Assembly (NCBI RefSeq): GCF_950023065.1
Contig: NC_088678.1
Location: 79,641,590 to 79,705,589 of the forward strand
Length of the DNA stretch: 64,000 nt
Direction: 5' to 3'
Origin: Planococcus citri
Lineage: Eukaryota; Arthropoda; Insecta; Hemiptera; Pseudococcidae
Shown here: piece by piece, positions 12,296-22,523 of the stretch
Position numbering within the stretch: position 1 is the stretch's first letter
Layout: every line of letters begins with the position of its first letter
Notes under the pieces: model-generated
Databases searched by the model: none
What the model was told of the DNA's origin: nothing
Seen by the model: the letters and a program-made list of their open reading frames with translations, nothing else
Position numbers and translations under genes: made by a program

Positions 12296-13634
12296 CTACT
12301 GGGTGTCCGGGGAATGGTGGTACAAACTTCAGCTTTAGATTAAGGGGATATTCTCAATACATGGTAGTATATCGGTTTGCCTGCCAAACGTAAATATAAT
12401 TATTCAGAGCCGCGGATGCACGGAATGGGCTCAAATTTGAAATATATGCTTTTCAAGACATTTCGAACAATCCTATGCATGCGTTTGTCGATACGTTAAA
12501 TAGTTTTCGAAAAAATACGGTTTAATGAAATTTGGGACTTTTTGGTGAAAAATCCAACATTTTTAAAAGTGTATTTTTTCGAAAACTATTTAACGTATCG
12601 ACAAACGCATGCATAGGATTGTTCGAAATGTCTTGAAAAATATATTATATTTCAAATTTGAGCCCATTCCGTTCATCCGCGGCTCTGAATAAGTATATCA
12701 AAGTTTGTTCCATAAGACTAATGTAAAATAAGGCATTTTGGTTACCTATGCTATGAGAAAATTTGGTGTATTGAGAATATCCCCTTAAAGAAAAAAAGAA
12801 TAATACTTACCGACCTTACCGTTCTTTTTCCCGAAGCCGAATCCCCGAACCGACAATTTCCCGAATGGACAATTCTTCGAATGCATTTTTCTGGAATCTT
12901 TTTTCCCCGAATAATTTTAACCCGAATGACTGATTTCTCGAGTAATTTTACCCCAAATGCTCAATTTCTCGAATAGTCAATGAATCCCTGTTTCATTACA
13001 ATCTCCATGAAAAGGTTATGTGAAGGTGTTACTCATTTTGAAAATTGAAGGGGCAAAATGCGTTTTAAAAATTCAATTTTGGCCATGGGGTCAGTAGAAC
13101 TTTGAAAAATGAACAAAATTACCGACTATGACTTTTTGCCTAACTTGCAAATGAACGGGGCTACAAATGATTTTTTTTATTTTTCAAAAAATCGAGTTAA
13201 AAAAATGAATTTAAGCGAATAAATACGAGTACTACGTCGAAAAGTAAACTAACTTTGTCATGATAATTGTTGTTTTTACTCCAAAATTTAAAAAGTTTTT
13301 AAAGCTCAACAATTTTTGATTTGCTAAAATTTTTATTAAATTGGCTATTTCAGAGTAGGAAAAAAAACGATCATAATAACAAAATTTTGTTTATTTTTTG
13401 ACGTAGTAGACCCTACTTATTCATTTCCGCATTCATTTTTTTAATCGCGATTTTTTGAAATTAAAAACTACATATTTGTAGCCCCTTCAGTGTATAAGTT
13501 GGGAAAAAAGTCATGATAGGAAATTTTGTTCATTTTAGGTTTTTGACTTGTGAATGTTAAATACGTACTCGTATTTCATCACCCCTTCAATTTTCAAAAT
13601 AGGCTACCACCACTCCTCGGGCACCCTGTAGAGA
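12296..13634. repeat. Inverted-repeat element of the CAGGGTGT / GGTGGTA family
   Basis: The left end CTGGGTGTCCGGGGAATGG is mirrored by CACTCCTCGGGCACCCTGTAG at the right end. Inner arms around 13000-13160 and 13450-13600 mirror each other (TTTTGAAAATTGAAGGGG / CCCTTCAATTTTCAAAA; TTTTTGCCTAACTTGC-type segments). Related ends occur in intron 1 of OR-C (about 31505), OR-D (about 43453) and OR-E (right end about 54365-54400). It hosts the TTAA-flanked element at 12344-12784. A degenerate run of CCCGAATG-like 15-20-bp motifs fills about 12826-12980. Confidence 0.6.
12344..12784. mobile_element. Palindromic MITE flanked by TTAA
   Basis: The element starts GGGGATATTCTCAATAC and ends GTATTGAGAATATCCCC, with TTAA immediately outside both ends (12340-12343 and 12785-12788). 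The interior is nearly one continuous palindrome of about 200-bp arms, for example GCATGCGTTTGTCGATACG mirrored as CGTATCGACAAACGCATGC. TTAA duplication is typical of piggyBac-type transposition; the family is inferred. No coding capacity. Confidence 0.75.
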
Positions 13635-13734
13635 AGACATGAGTCTAGCCACGTGAACTTTTTCAACAGAAGGGAGATATTGAATGAATACTTATATTCA
13701 AATTTGTTTCAAATTTTTCCTCCAGATTAGTCAG

Positions 13735-14900
13735 TCATTTTGAAAAACTCCAAAAACACTCAAAAATGAGTTTTTTGTGCCCGGACACCATACCCAAAAA
13801 AACACGATACTGCCAATGATATAATTCTGCAGTTTTGCATGTGGGCTTTGAAAAAACAGTAGAAAAACAAATAACTTATTGAAGACCTCATTTCGAGCCC
13901 ATGGGCACCCTTTTTCGCCTCATTTTTGGAGCGGAAGAAGACCGACAATATGGGTATCCTTATCATATAAGTCGAACCCGCTGAACACCAATTAATATGA
14001 TGTTAGATTTGCAGTTGGACCCTCCGGAGAGGGGAGGTTCCTCAAAAATCAGGCGACGCGGTAGTGTTGCCCCCCCCCCCCGCCCTCCCACGGTTTTCGA
14101 ACCGTAGGTGGCGGTACGGCAACACCGCGGAGTAATATTCTCAAACTATTTGGACAGTTTTGGACATCACGCCAATGCAATTTTCTCGAAAAATATGAAC
14201 TTATTTAAAAAAGTAAGGAGACCAATGTTTTTATTTTTTAAAGAGCTTTCAGAAAATATATATAACAATTGTTATACGTCAAACAATTGCAAAGTGTCAA
14301 GCATCATTTTGGCAGTGTCAAGCAGTATTTTCGCTGTTTTTTTGGTAATTTTTTTCCACCACACTTAGACCAATATCGAGAGATTGGTCTAACCGAATTT
14401 TATGAAATTTGAAATGTAGATTCCATTCATTATCCATTGGTGAATGGTACAAAAAAATTGTCAAAATCTTGAAAATTCAACCTTCACCCCCTCTTTTGGC
14501 CCCCTATAAATGGTGAAAATGTTTTGAAAATATCAAAAGGGCCTAGGTCTATGTTCAAAGCATACATATTTAAAATTTCAGATTTTTTTGATTTATAGTT
14601 TTTGCTGTAGCCTTGTCTAAAGATTCAATTTTTTGTCAATTGAATCATGAAATCAGTGTTGACTTATATTGAACCAAAAAATATTCAACTGCTAGCTGAC
14701 CATAATTATTGCTAGGCATTTTATGTGGAAAAAATACGTCTTCTCTCAATGTTTATCAAAAAAGCGAATCTTTTTCAGAAATCTTAAATCTAGCGTACGT
14801 TGGGGTACCTGATACTGGTATTTTTATTTTAATGGACATTTTTTAGCTCAAGAGAATCGTATATGAATTTTTAAATGGTCTATTTGGTATTCTCGGTGTT
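13735..14900. repeat. Repeat-derived intronic sequence, no gene seen
   Basis: The portion 13735-14020 is an inverted relative of the block preceding exon 2 in A, B, C and D. The portion 14040-14540 (AGGCGACGCGGTAGTGTTGCC start) has a diverged direct relative at about 32140-32560 in intron 1 of OR-C. A poly-C tract and a short inverted pair GGCGGTACGGCAACACCG / CGGTAGTGTTGCC lie near 14055-14135. Short open frames here have no recognisable domain. Confidence 0.45.
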
Positions 14901-14905
14901 TAATT

Positions 14906-17120
14906 GAGGAGCTGAGAATCAAAACTCACATTTGCCAAAAAAAAAAAATACCGTTTTATGGCAGATTTGGATATACCGTTTTACACTCTATAATGTGACA
15001 TATTCGTTTTTTTTGGATCAAAGTCATTTTGGTGTGAAATTCACCTTCAAAACCAAGGGTTAGAATCAAAACTCACATTTGCCATTGGCAAATGTGAGTT
15101 TTGATGAAAACTTAGTTTCGTTTGCAAAATTCCATAGGGAAAAGTTTGATAACAAGCTGAATTTTGGAACACGGGGGTTTTTTGATACGCTGAACACGAA
15201 TTTGGGGTGTCCAGGTGAATCCGGTGTACGCTTCCCCCTTTTTTGTGGACCTTAAGCCCCCAAATTTGTTTTTTGCGTTTAAGTCCGAAAATATGCAATT
15301 TTATGCAAGATTTATGTTTTTTGGGTCGCAGAATACGAATTTGACAATATTTTTTTTGTAGGGGTGGAGGATGAGGAGGTTAGGGGGGCGAGAAATTCAA
15401 AATTTGACTATAATGATGTGTGATATGTCGAAATGTATGTTTTTGAGGGTGTAGATCACGAATTTGACAATATTTTTTTTGTTAGGGGTCACTGGTGGGG
15501 GCTGAGGGGTGAAAATGGTTAAAAATTCAAAATTTGACTATAATGATGTGTGACATGTCGAAATGTATGTTTTCGTGGTTGTAGATCACGAATTTGACAA
15601 TATTTTTTTCGTAAGGGTTGATGGTGGGGGATGAAGGGGGTGAAAAACTCAAAATTTGACCATAATGATGTGTGATATGTCGAAATGTATGTTTTTGAGG
15701 GTGTAGATCACGAATTTGACAATATTTTTTTCGTAGGGGTGAATTGTGGGGGATGAAGGGGGTGAAAACGGTGAAAAATTCAAAATTTGACCATAATGAT
15801 GTGTGATATGTCAAAATGTATGTTTTTGAAGGTGTAGAAAAGGTGAAGGGTGGGGGATGAAGAATTTTCTATTGGAGAGCCGTCAAAGTCCCTGGAAGAA
15901 AAAATTTGTAACATTTAAACAAAATTCACCATGATTTTTCACTATAATTGACTGTTGTCGTCGCCGGAGCATTCGGGGGCCAAAATGGCAAATGACATCT
16001 TGAAATACACTATCTGAAGTACTAGCCCCTGAGATTTCCCGTGCATCTACGTGCAAAAATTTGTTCTATTCCTATTTATGCAGCAGAATAGGCAAAACAC
16101 GGAGTTTTAACGTAAATTAAACCTCTATAATGACTTTATAACAAACTAAAATCGAGTAAATTGATGAAAATTACTCACTTTCAGTTGAATTATTCATACT
16201 TGGTACATTTCGACATATTACACATCATTATAGTCAAATTTTGAATTGTTCACCGTTTTCACCCCCTTCATCCCCCACAATTCACCCCTACGAAAAAAAT
16301 ATTGTCAAATTCGTGATCTACACCCTCAAAAACATACATTTCGACATATCACACATCATTATGGTCAAATTTTGAGTTTTTCACCCCCTTCATCCCCCAC
16401 CATCAACCCTTACGAAAAAAATATTGTCAAATTCGTGATCTACAACCACGAAAACATACATTTCGACATGTCACACATCATTATAGTCAAATTTTGAATT
16501 TTTAACCATTTTCACCCCTCAGCCCCCACCATTGACCCCTAACAAAAAAAATATTGTCAAATTCGTGATCTACACCCTCAAAAACATACATTTCGACATA
16601 TCACACATCATTATAGTCAAATTTTGAATTTCTCGCCCCCCTAACCTCCTCATCCTCCACCCCTACAAAAAAAATATTGTCAAATTCGTATTCTGCGACC
16701 CAAAAAACATAAATCTTGCATAAAATTGCATATTTTCGGACTTAAACGCAAAAAACAAATTTGGGGGCTTAAGGTCCACAAAAAAGGGGGAAGCGTACAC
16801 CGGATTCACCTGGACACCCCAAATTCGTGTTCAGCGTATCAAAAAACCCCCGTGTTCCAAAATTCAGCTTGTTATCAAACTTTTCCCTATGGAATTTTGC
16901 AAACGAAACTAAGTTTTCATCAAAACTCACATTTGCCAATGGCAAATGTGAGTTTTGATTCTAACCCTTGGTTTTGAAGGTGAATTTCACACCAAAATGA
17001 CTTTGATCCAAAAAAAACGAATATGTCACATTATAGAGTGTAAAACGGTATATCCAAATCTGCCATAAAACGATATTTTTTTTTTTTTGGCAAATGTGAG
17101 TTTTGATTCTCAGCTCCTCA
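14906..17120. repeat. 2.2-kb palindrome with tandem repeats in both arms
   Basis: The left end TGAGGAGCTGAGAATCAAAA is mirrored by TTTTGATTCTCAGCTCCTCA at the right end. Almost the whole of each arm (about 0.95 kb) matches the other, leaving a spacer of about 350 bp near 15850-16200. Each arm carries about four tandem units of about 115-130 bp built on CATAATGATGTGTGATATGTCG and ACGAATTTGACAATATTTTT. Open frames in one arm reappear exactly in the other orientation, so they are repeat-derived. A rearranged second copy lies at 38905-40580. Confidence 0.85.
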
Positions 17121-18235
17121 ATATATTATACCTTGAAAGGGCATCGAAAGAAGTGTAATGGCGAAGAAAAAAGTTTTCAAAAAAGTTGCGCCGTAAAGCT
17201 CAAAAAAGCTCAATAATTGATTTTAGCCTATATGTAGCTCATTTAACGTATACAAAGAAGTACGTATATTATACCTTGAAAGAGCATCGAAAGAAGTGTA
17301 ATGGCGAAGAAAAAAGTTTTCAAAAAAGTTGTGCCTTAAAGCTCAAAAAAGCTCAATAATTGAATTTAGCCTATGCGTAGCACATTTAATGTATACAGAG
17401 AGCGGCTGAACCGATTTTGATCAACGAAGTCACAAAAAAAAAAATTTTGACCCGTAGATGTGCAGGTTTTTATCAAAAGTTCTAAAAGTTGCGCCGTAAA
17501 GCTCAAAAAAGCTCAATAATTGATTTTTGTCTATACGTGGCCAGGGCTGTAAGGTAATTTATGCTGGCGGTATTTTACCGTATGTTACGGTATTTTACCA
17601 AAAGTTTATTACCGTATTTTACCATAATTTACCAAAAAGCCAAATTAACACTTTTTTTCCATCTTTCCTTCATAAATTTCCAAATTTTCATGAAAATTTA
17701 TGATTTGAAAGTTACCAAAAATTTTCCCATAAATTTCCAAAAAATGTTCATGGAAAATTTTCTATAATCTTTAATAACACCTAAAACAGATGAAAATTTA
17801 CTTCAGAGGAGAGGCAGGTCATAAGTTCAGAACTTCGAAGTCAAACTACAAAAAATAACTCTTCATATCCAAATTAGTAAAATACCATAAATACCGTAAA
17901 ATACCGTATTTTACCGCCGTATTTTACCAGTGAATAAATTACGGTAATTTAACAGCCCTGTACGTGGCGCATTCGAAGTATACAGAGAAGTATGTATATT
18001 ATACCTAGAAAGAGCATCGGAAGAAGTCTAATGTTGAAGAAAAAAGTTTTAAAAAAAGTTGTGCCCTAAAGCTCAAAAAAGCTCAATAATTGATTTCAGC
18101 CTAATACGTAGCGGATTTGACGTATACAGAGAAGTATGTATGGTGTACCTTGAAAGAGCATCGAAAGAAGTCTAATGTTGAAGAAAAAAGTTACCAAAAA
18201 AGTTGTACCTTAAAGTTCAAAAAAGCTTTTTGGTA
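17121..18235 (+). repeat. Tandem repeat, period about 143 bp, around five units
   Basis: Units begin near ACCTTGAAAGAGCATCGAAA (about 17131, 17274, 17990, 18138) and contain AAAGCTCAAAAAAGCTCAAT and a TGTAGC-CATTTAACGTATACA tail. The period measured between the first two is 143 bp. A diverged unit at about 17400-17540 is split by the hAT-like element at 17542-17960. No coding function is evident. Confidence 0.75.
17542..17960. mobile_element. hAT-like MITE with perfect 8-bp target duplication
   Basis: The ends are CAGGGCTGTAAGGTAATTTA on the left and, on the reverse strand, CAGGGCTGTTAAATTACCG on the right. The flanking 8-bp duplication TACGTGGC is at 17534-17541 and 17961-17968. The 419-bp interior is rich in ACGGTATTTTACC-type motifs and carries no transposase. 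It inserted into a unit of the 143-bp tandem array and so is younger than that array. Confidence 0.85.
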
Positions 18236-18286
18236 ACCATAAGTCTGCATTATCTCATGAATACGAAAAAAAATTTTATGATATCC

Positions 18287-20812
18287 CCAAAAAAATCTTT
18301 TAAAAGAAATCTTACCCCCGCCCACCCACTTGAGGGATATTCATGACCTTAAAAATTAACAGAAAACATTTCAGTAAATACCTACCTTTCTTCAAAAAAA
18401 AAAAAAAAAAATTGAAAAAAGATAAAAATTTCAATATAAAATTTACTGATATAAAGAGAGTGTGACCCCGCCATTTAAGGCATTACAAAATTATTTAATT
18501 ATGAATATTTATTTCAATAATGTAATTCAGTAAAATAATTACTGCATAAATGATGAATTAAATATCAAAGAAAATAAAACAATTTTTATTATTTGATTGA
18601 TAAATATATGTGACGCGACGCGACAAAATCGACCTTCGAGCCGAAAATAAGTTTTTGAGTTATGGGGGGTTAAAGTTTTCAGTCCAGTTCTGCTCCTTTA
18701 GCGGAAGCGCTTGCGTTCTAATCAGGTTCTCCGGCTAAACTGAGCTAAACATAGTCTTGGATAACGTTTCTTGCCTGTCTTGTGTGAATATCACTGGGTA
18801 AAATGGTTATTTACATTGATACAGGGGGCTCAGTTGTGATTGCGCTCATTTTTTCAATTTTTTATTTTATTTTTTCATTATCTCAATTTTGAAATTGATC
18901 TGGAGGCGAAACAAAGCGTTCTACGAGAAATTGGAAATTTAATTCTCTACAACTTTCCTCGATGTATTTTTCTCGTAGAACGCTTTGTTTCGCCTCCAGG
19001 TCGATTTAAAAGTTGAAATAATGAAAAAATCAAAAAAAAATCCAAAAAATCCAAAAAATGAGCACACTTCTGACTGGATTACCATGTATATGGAGCTATG
19101 CAAATCATAAGGACTTCTGGGTGGTTTTAAATGATTTTTGAATGTCCGAGTACCAAAATCCGTCAAAAAGTGAAAAATAATTTTTTAGGTCAGAAGGTCG
19201 ATTTTGTCCAGTCACGTCACATATATGATTCAAATTTGTTATGTGTAAAAAAATCTATGTTAATATTTTCTAATAAAAAAAATAAAATTAAAAAAAGGGC
19301 GAACAAAAGCCTTAACAGTTTATTATAACTTAATTCATGAGACAAAATAATAAAATTCAATCTAATATACAGGTATAAAAAATAAGGAATCGGCTTTTGT
19401 CCAACCTTTTTTTAATTTTATTTTTTTTATTAGAAAATATTAATGTAGATTTTTCTACACATAACAAATTTGAATCATATATATTTATCAATCAAATAAT
19501 AAAAATTGTTTTATTTTCTTTGACATTTAATTCATCATTTATGCAGTAATTATTTTACTGAATTACATTATTGAAATAAATATTCATAATTAAATAATTT
19601 TGTAATGCCTTAAATGGCGGGGTCACACTCTCTTTATATCAGTAAATTTTATATTGTAGGGGAAGGTGTTGTACCACGGAACGATTTTTCGTTTTTTGCG
19701 TCCAGCGTTGAGAATTCAAAATTTTAGTAATTTCTGTTTAGCCCATGTGAAAGAGCGTTTAAAAAGGAATAAATTACGTGTATAGAAAATTCCATTCATA
19801 ACATACTATGGCCACAATTTGCATTCAAAAAATTGAAAATTTTCGTTCCGTGGTACATTGGGGTAATGTACCAGGGAACACCACATAATGCACTGTGAAA
19901 CACAATAAATTTTTCACTAACATTTTTTTGGAAGCTTCTGATTAACTATTCGAAACTATTGCTTATCGTTTTTAGACTTCAAAAACCCTGTTTGAGGTTT
20001 TTAAATGTCAATTTCATCAAATTTTGAGTTTTTCATAAAAAATGGGTAAAATTTGAATTTTTGAAAGTTTAAAAGTCAAAAAATGAAACTAATTTGTGCT
20101 GGTGGTAAATTTTCTGAAGCAATGTGTACCTATTTACATTTTTTGATGCTTTACTTCGTGGCATAGCTAAAAAAAAGTAGTAAAAAATGCAAAAAATTGG
20201 TGTTCCGTAGTACATTAGGTCACTTTGTTCCAAGGTACAAGACCCCATGAAAATTTGGAAAAAAAATTATTTTGAAAAAAGTTGATGTTTTCAAGCTTAT
20301 CCAAGAACGCTAATCGGTAGCTGGTATAATGTACTAACTTGCAACAGTGAAACAATTTTGAAATATTTCAATCTCTTATTGTCAGTAGGTTTAACAAAAC
20401 CATTAAAATAATTACTTTTACATGCATAAAATACATTTTATCAATTTTTGTCACGAAGATGGCCACCAATTTTTATGAAATTTTATATGGTGGGACTCAT
20501 AATACTACTTCACATGTGTGTTAGTGCGCGGTTATACTGCTACGCTACGCTCCACTATAACCGCGCACTTACGTCAAATCACCGCCAGGAGCGCTGTGCG
20601 CTTCACACCAGCAAAGTGTTCCCTGGTACATTATGGTCGGGGTACAACAGTCTCCCCTAATTTTTATCTTTTTTCAATTTTTTTTTTTTTTTTTTTTGAA
20701 GAAAGGTACCTAGGTATTTACTGAAATGTTTTCTGTTAATTTTTAAGGTCATGAATATCCCTCAAGTGGGTGGGCGGGGGTAAGATTTCTTTTAAAAGAT
20801 TTTTTTGGAGAT
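18287..20812. repeat. Nested palindrome with about 325-bp arms
   Basis: The left arm 18287-18612 (CCAAAAAAATCTTTTAAAAG, CCACTTGAGGGATATTCATG, ATTTAAGGCATTACAAAATT) is mirrored by 19480-20812, once the 1-kb insertion at 19659-20657 is removed from the right arm. The central 0.9 kb contains further inverted pairs: GGAGGCGAAACAAAGCGTTC near 18902 mirrored near 18980, and 19224-19330 mirrored at about 19385-19475. No protein-coding gene is seen. Confidence 0.75.
19659..20657. mobile_element. Non-autonomous DNA element with TA target duplication
   Basis: The terminal inverted repeats are GGGGAAGGTGTTGTACC (left) and GGGGAGACTGTTGTACC (right, reverse strand), with TA outside each end (19657-19658 and 20658-20659). 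The opposite arm of the host palindrome (about 18425-18440) preserves the unoccupied sequence, supporting a clean insertion. The interior repeats GTTCCGTGGTACATT / AATGTACCAGGGAACAC motifs and contains a 14-bp perfect hairpin at 20523-20569. No transposase frame is visible. TA duplication would fit Tc1/mariner-like mobilisation. Confidence 0.75.
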
Positions 20813-21519
20813 TCAGTTTTTCTAAATCGGCCATCCTTATCCAGTGTGGCCCTTAGCAAGGTCGTAAGTACTGCAAATCTAACTTCATATTCGTGTTCAA
20901 CGGGTTCGACTCATAATAAGTGACAACGATACACAAATTATAAATTTTCTTTCGCCCCAAAATTGGGCAAAGAGATAGCCAATGGCTCAAAATGGTGATG
21001 TCGTGACAAAAAAAATATTTTTGAGTGTTTTTCGAGTTTTTCAAACTTACCTTAGCTGGAGGAAATTATTAAAACCCAACAATGTTTCATCAACACTTCG
21101 AAAATCCGAGGACGGACGCATTTCACTTATTTCACCCGGCGCGGCGGAGGTACCCTTTGTTACGAAGTTACAGGCATTTTTTAAATGATAATCGCTGCTT
21201 TTTTAATCTATCGTAATTGAAATTAAATCACGAATTAGGCACAATTAAAACATCTCGGCAAGTTGTTAGGCATTCATCATTCAACTAAAAATGAAAATTA
21301 TTAATACGAAGTCGACTTTCAACAGATTCATTTCAACCTACAGAGGCTTTTTTGAAACTATCGCCAGTCTTACCCTTCCCATTTACCTGTACATTGAAGT
21401 TGTCCATGCTTTGATTGCTGTATCGGTAAGCTCAATAATATAGATATCGAATGTAAGTACGAGGGTGCATGGATTGTATGTACATAGAAAAAAGTTCTGT
21501 AAGATTTTAGCCAACTTCA

Positions 21520-21945
21520 AAGGAGACTCTCATTTCGAAATGAATTCAGTTACTCCGAAAAAAATTTGGCTTCGGAGATGCTCCTGAAGGGGAGATATGG
21601 ATTCTCTTAGGAAAGAAGTGGGTCTCAATAATCCAGCCTCAAATTTACTATAAAATATGCGATTCGCAAATTTGCAAATCACTCAGTGGTGCCTGCCCAC
21701 CAAAAAAGTAGTATTGGTCGACGCAGTTCTCAAATATGTACATATGTATATATGTATGTACTACCTTTTGGAACTGGTTTATCATTCCCAACAGGTTGAG
21801 TAGGGGCTGAATCGAAAAACCACGATTTCTTTCGAAAATCGCCCTTTTTGAGAACTCACACTTCCCCCGCAAGAGCACCATAGCTCCAGAGCTAAAAAAT
21901 TTTCTGGGTAACATTCAACTTGAAATTAAGGTCCCATCTCATCTT
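21520..21945. repeat. Imperfect inverted repeat in receptor intron 2
   Basis: GGAGATGCTCCTGAAGGGGAG near 21577 is mirrored, diverged, by CCCGCAAGAGCACCATAGCTC near 21865, with weaker symmetry out to both ends. The same structure sits in intron 2 of OR-C, OR-D and OR-E. OR-A lacks it because of a deletion of about 570 bp. Confidence 0.5.
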
Positions 21946-22523
21946 ACCTGAATTTTATCAATATTCTATTACCTATTATTTTTTTTTTGCGATCCGTCTA
22001 GGAGTACAATAGAGCATGCATGTAGAATTATTAGTGTAATAATAAGAATAATGCATATGTAAAATGTGGTTGAATATGTTCGCATGTATGGGCCATCAAC
22101 AGCCAGATATCCCAGTCATAATCAGAGTGAGAGAAGTTATCGTTTTCCTCGTCGCGATTCAAGAAGTCTACATAACGTGTTGGATTGGGGCTACGTTGGA
22201 ACAAACTGTAAGTTTTCGTCACACGACGTCGGTAGAAATCACCACTATTTTCTGATTCGATAAACTCGTTCACTTATCACTAAATTTACTTCGTTTTTTC
22301 ACATTTACTCAAGACATCGGATTTGTCCTTCGCTGTATATTCTACACCGTGGTATTGGTTAAAAAGCATTCGCAAAGACGTCTACATACTTTTATGTCAA
22401 ACATAAGCGTCGATCAATCCACGAGCCTTGAATGTCTATCCACTGAAATTGGCAACATTTCTGCGATTTTGCAACGTTATCAATTCTACAGTGAATGTTT
22501 TTCGAGCATACACGCAAAAATAG

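Larger units (their letters stand above)
11224..22523 (+). pseudogene. Odorant receptor OR-B (7tm_6), premature stop in exon 4
   Basis: Exons: 11224-12068, 21344-21425, 22103-22207 and 22314-22523. Splice sites and phases match the other copies, and intron 1 is 9.3 kb. Exons 1-3 are open and encode TM1-TM6 with the usual motifs (CHNEAQRIINELNSLSED, RGFFETIASLTLPI, CWIGATLEQT). In exon 4 the codon after LLCQT is TAA at 22404-22406, where paralogues have CAA (Gln). Everything after it stays in frame to the normal TAG at 22521-22523, so one C-to-T change accounts for the break. The stop removes about 39 residues, including TM7, so the receptor is probably non-functional unless it is read through. 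The ATG is preceded by an in-frame GTG at 11203 that was not used. Confidence 0.85.

Noticed and set aside
15047..16977. Paired 83-95-codon frames
   Set aside because: They derive from the 115-130-bp tandem units in the palindrome arms and appear identically in both orientations.
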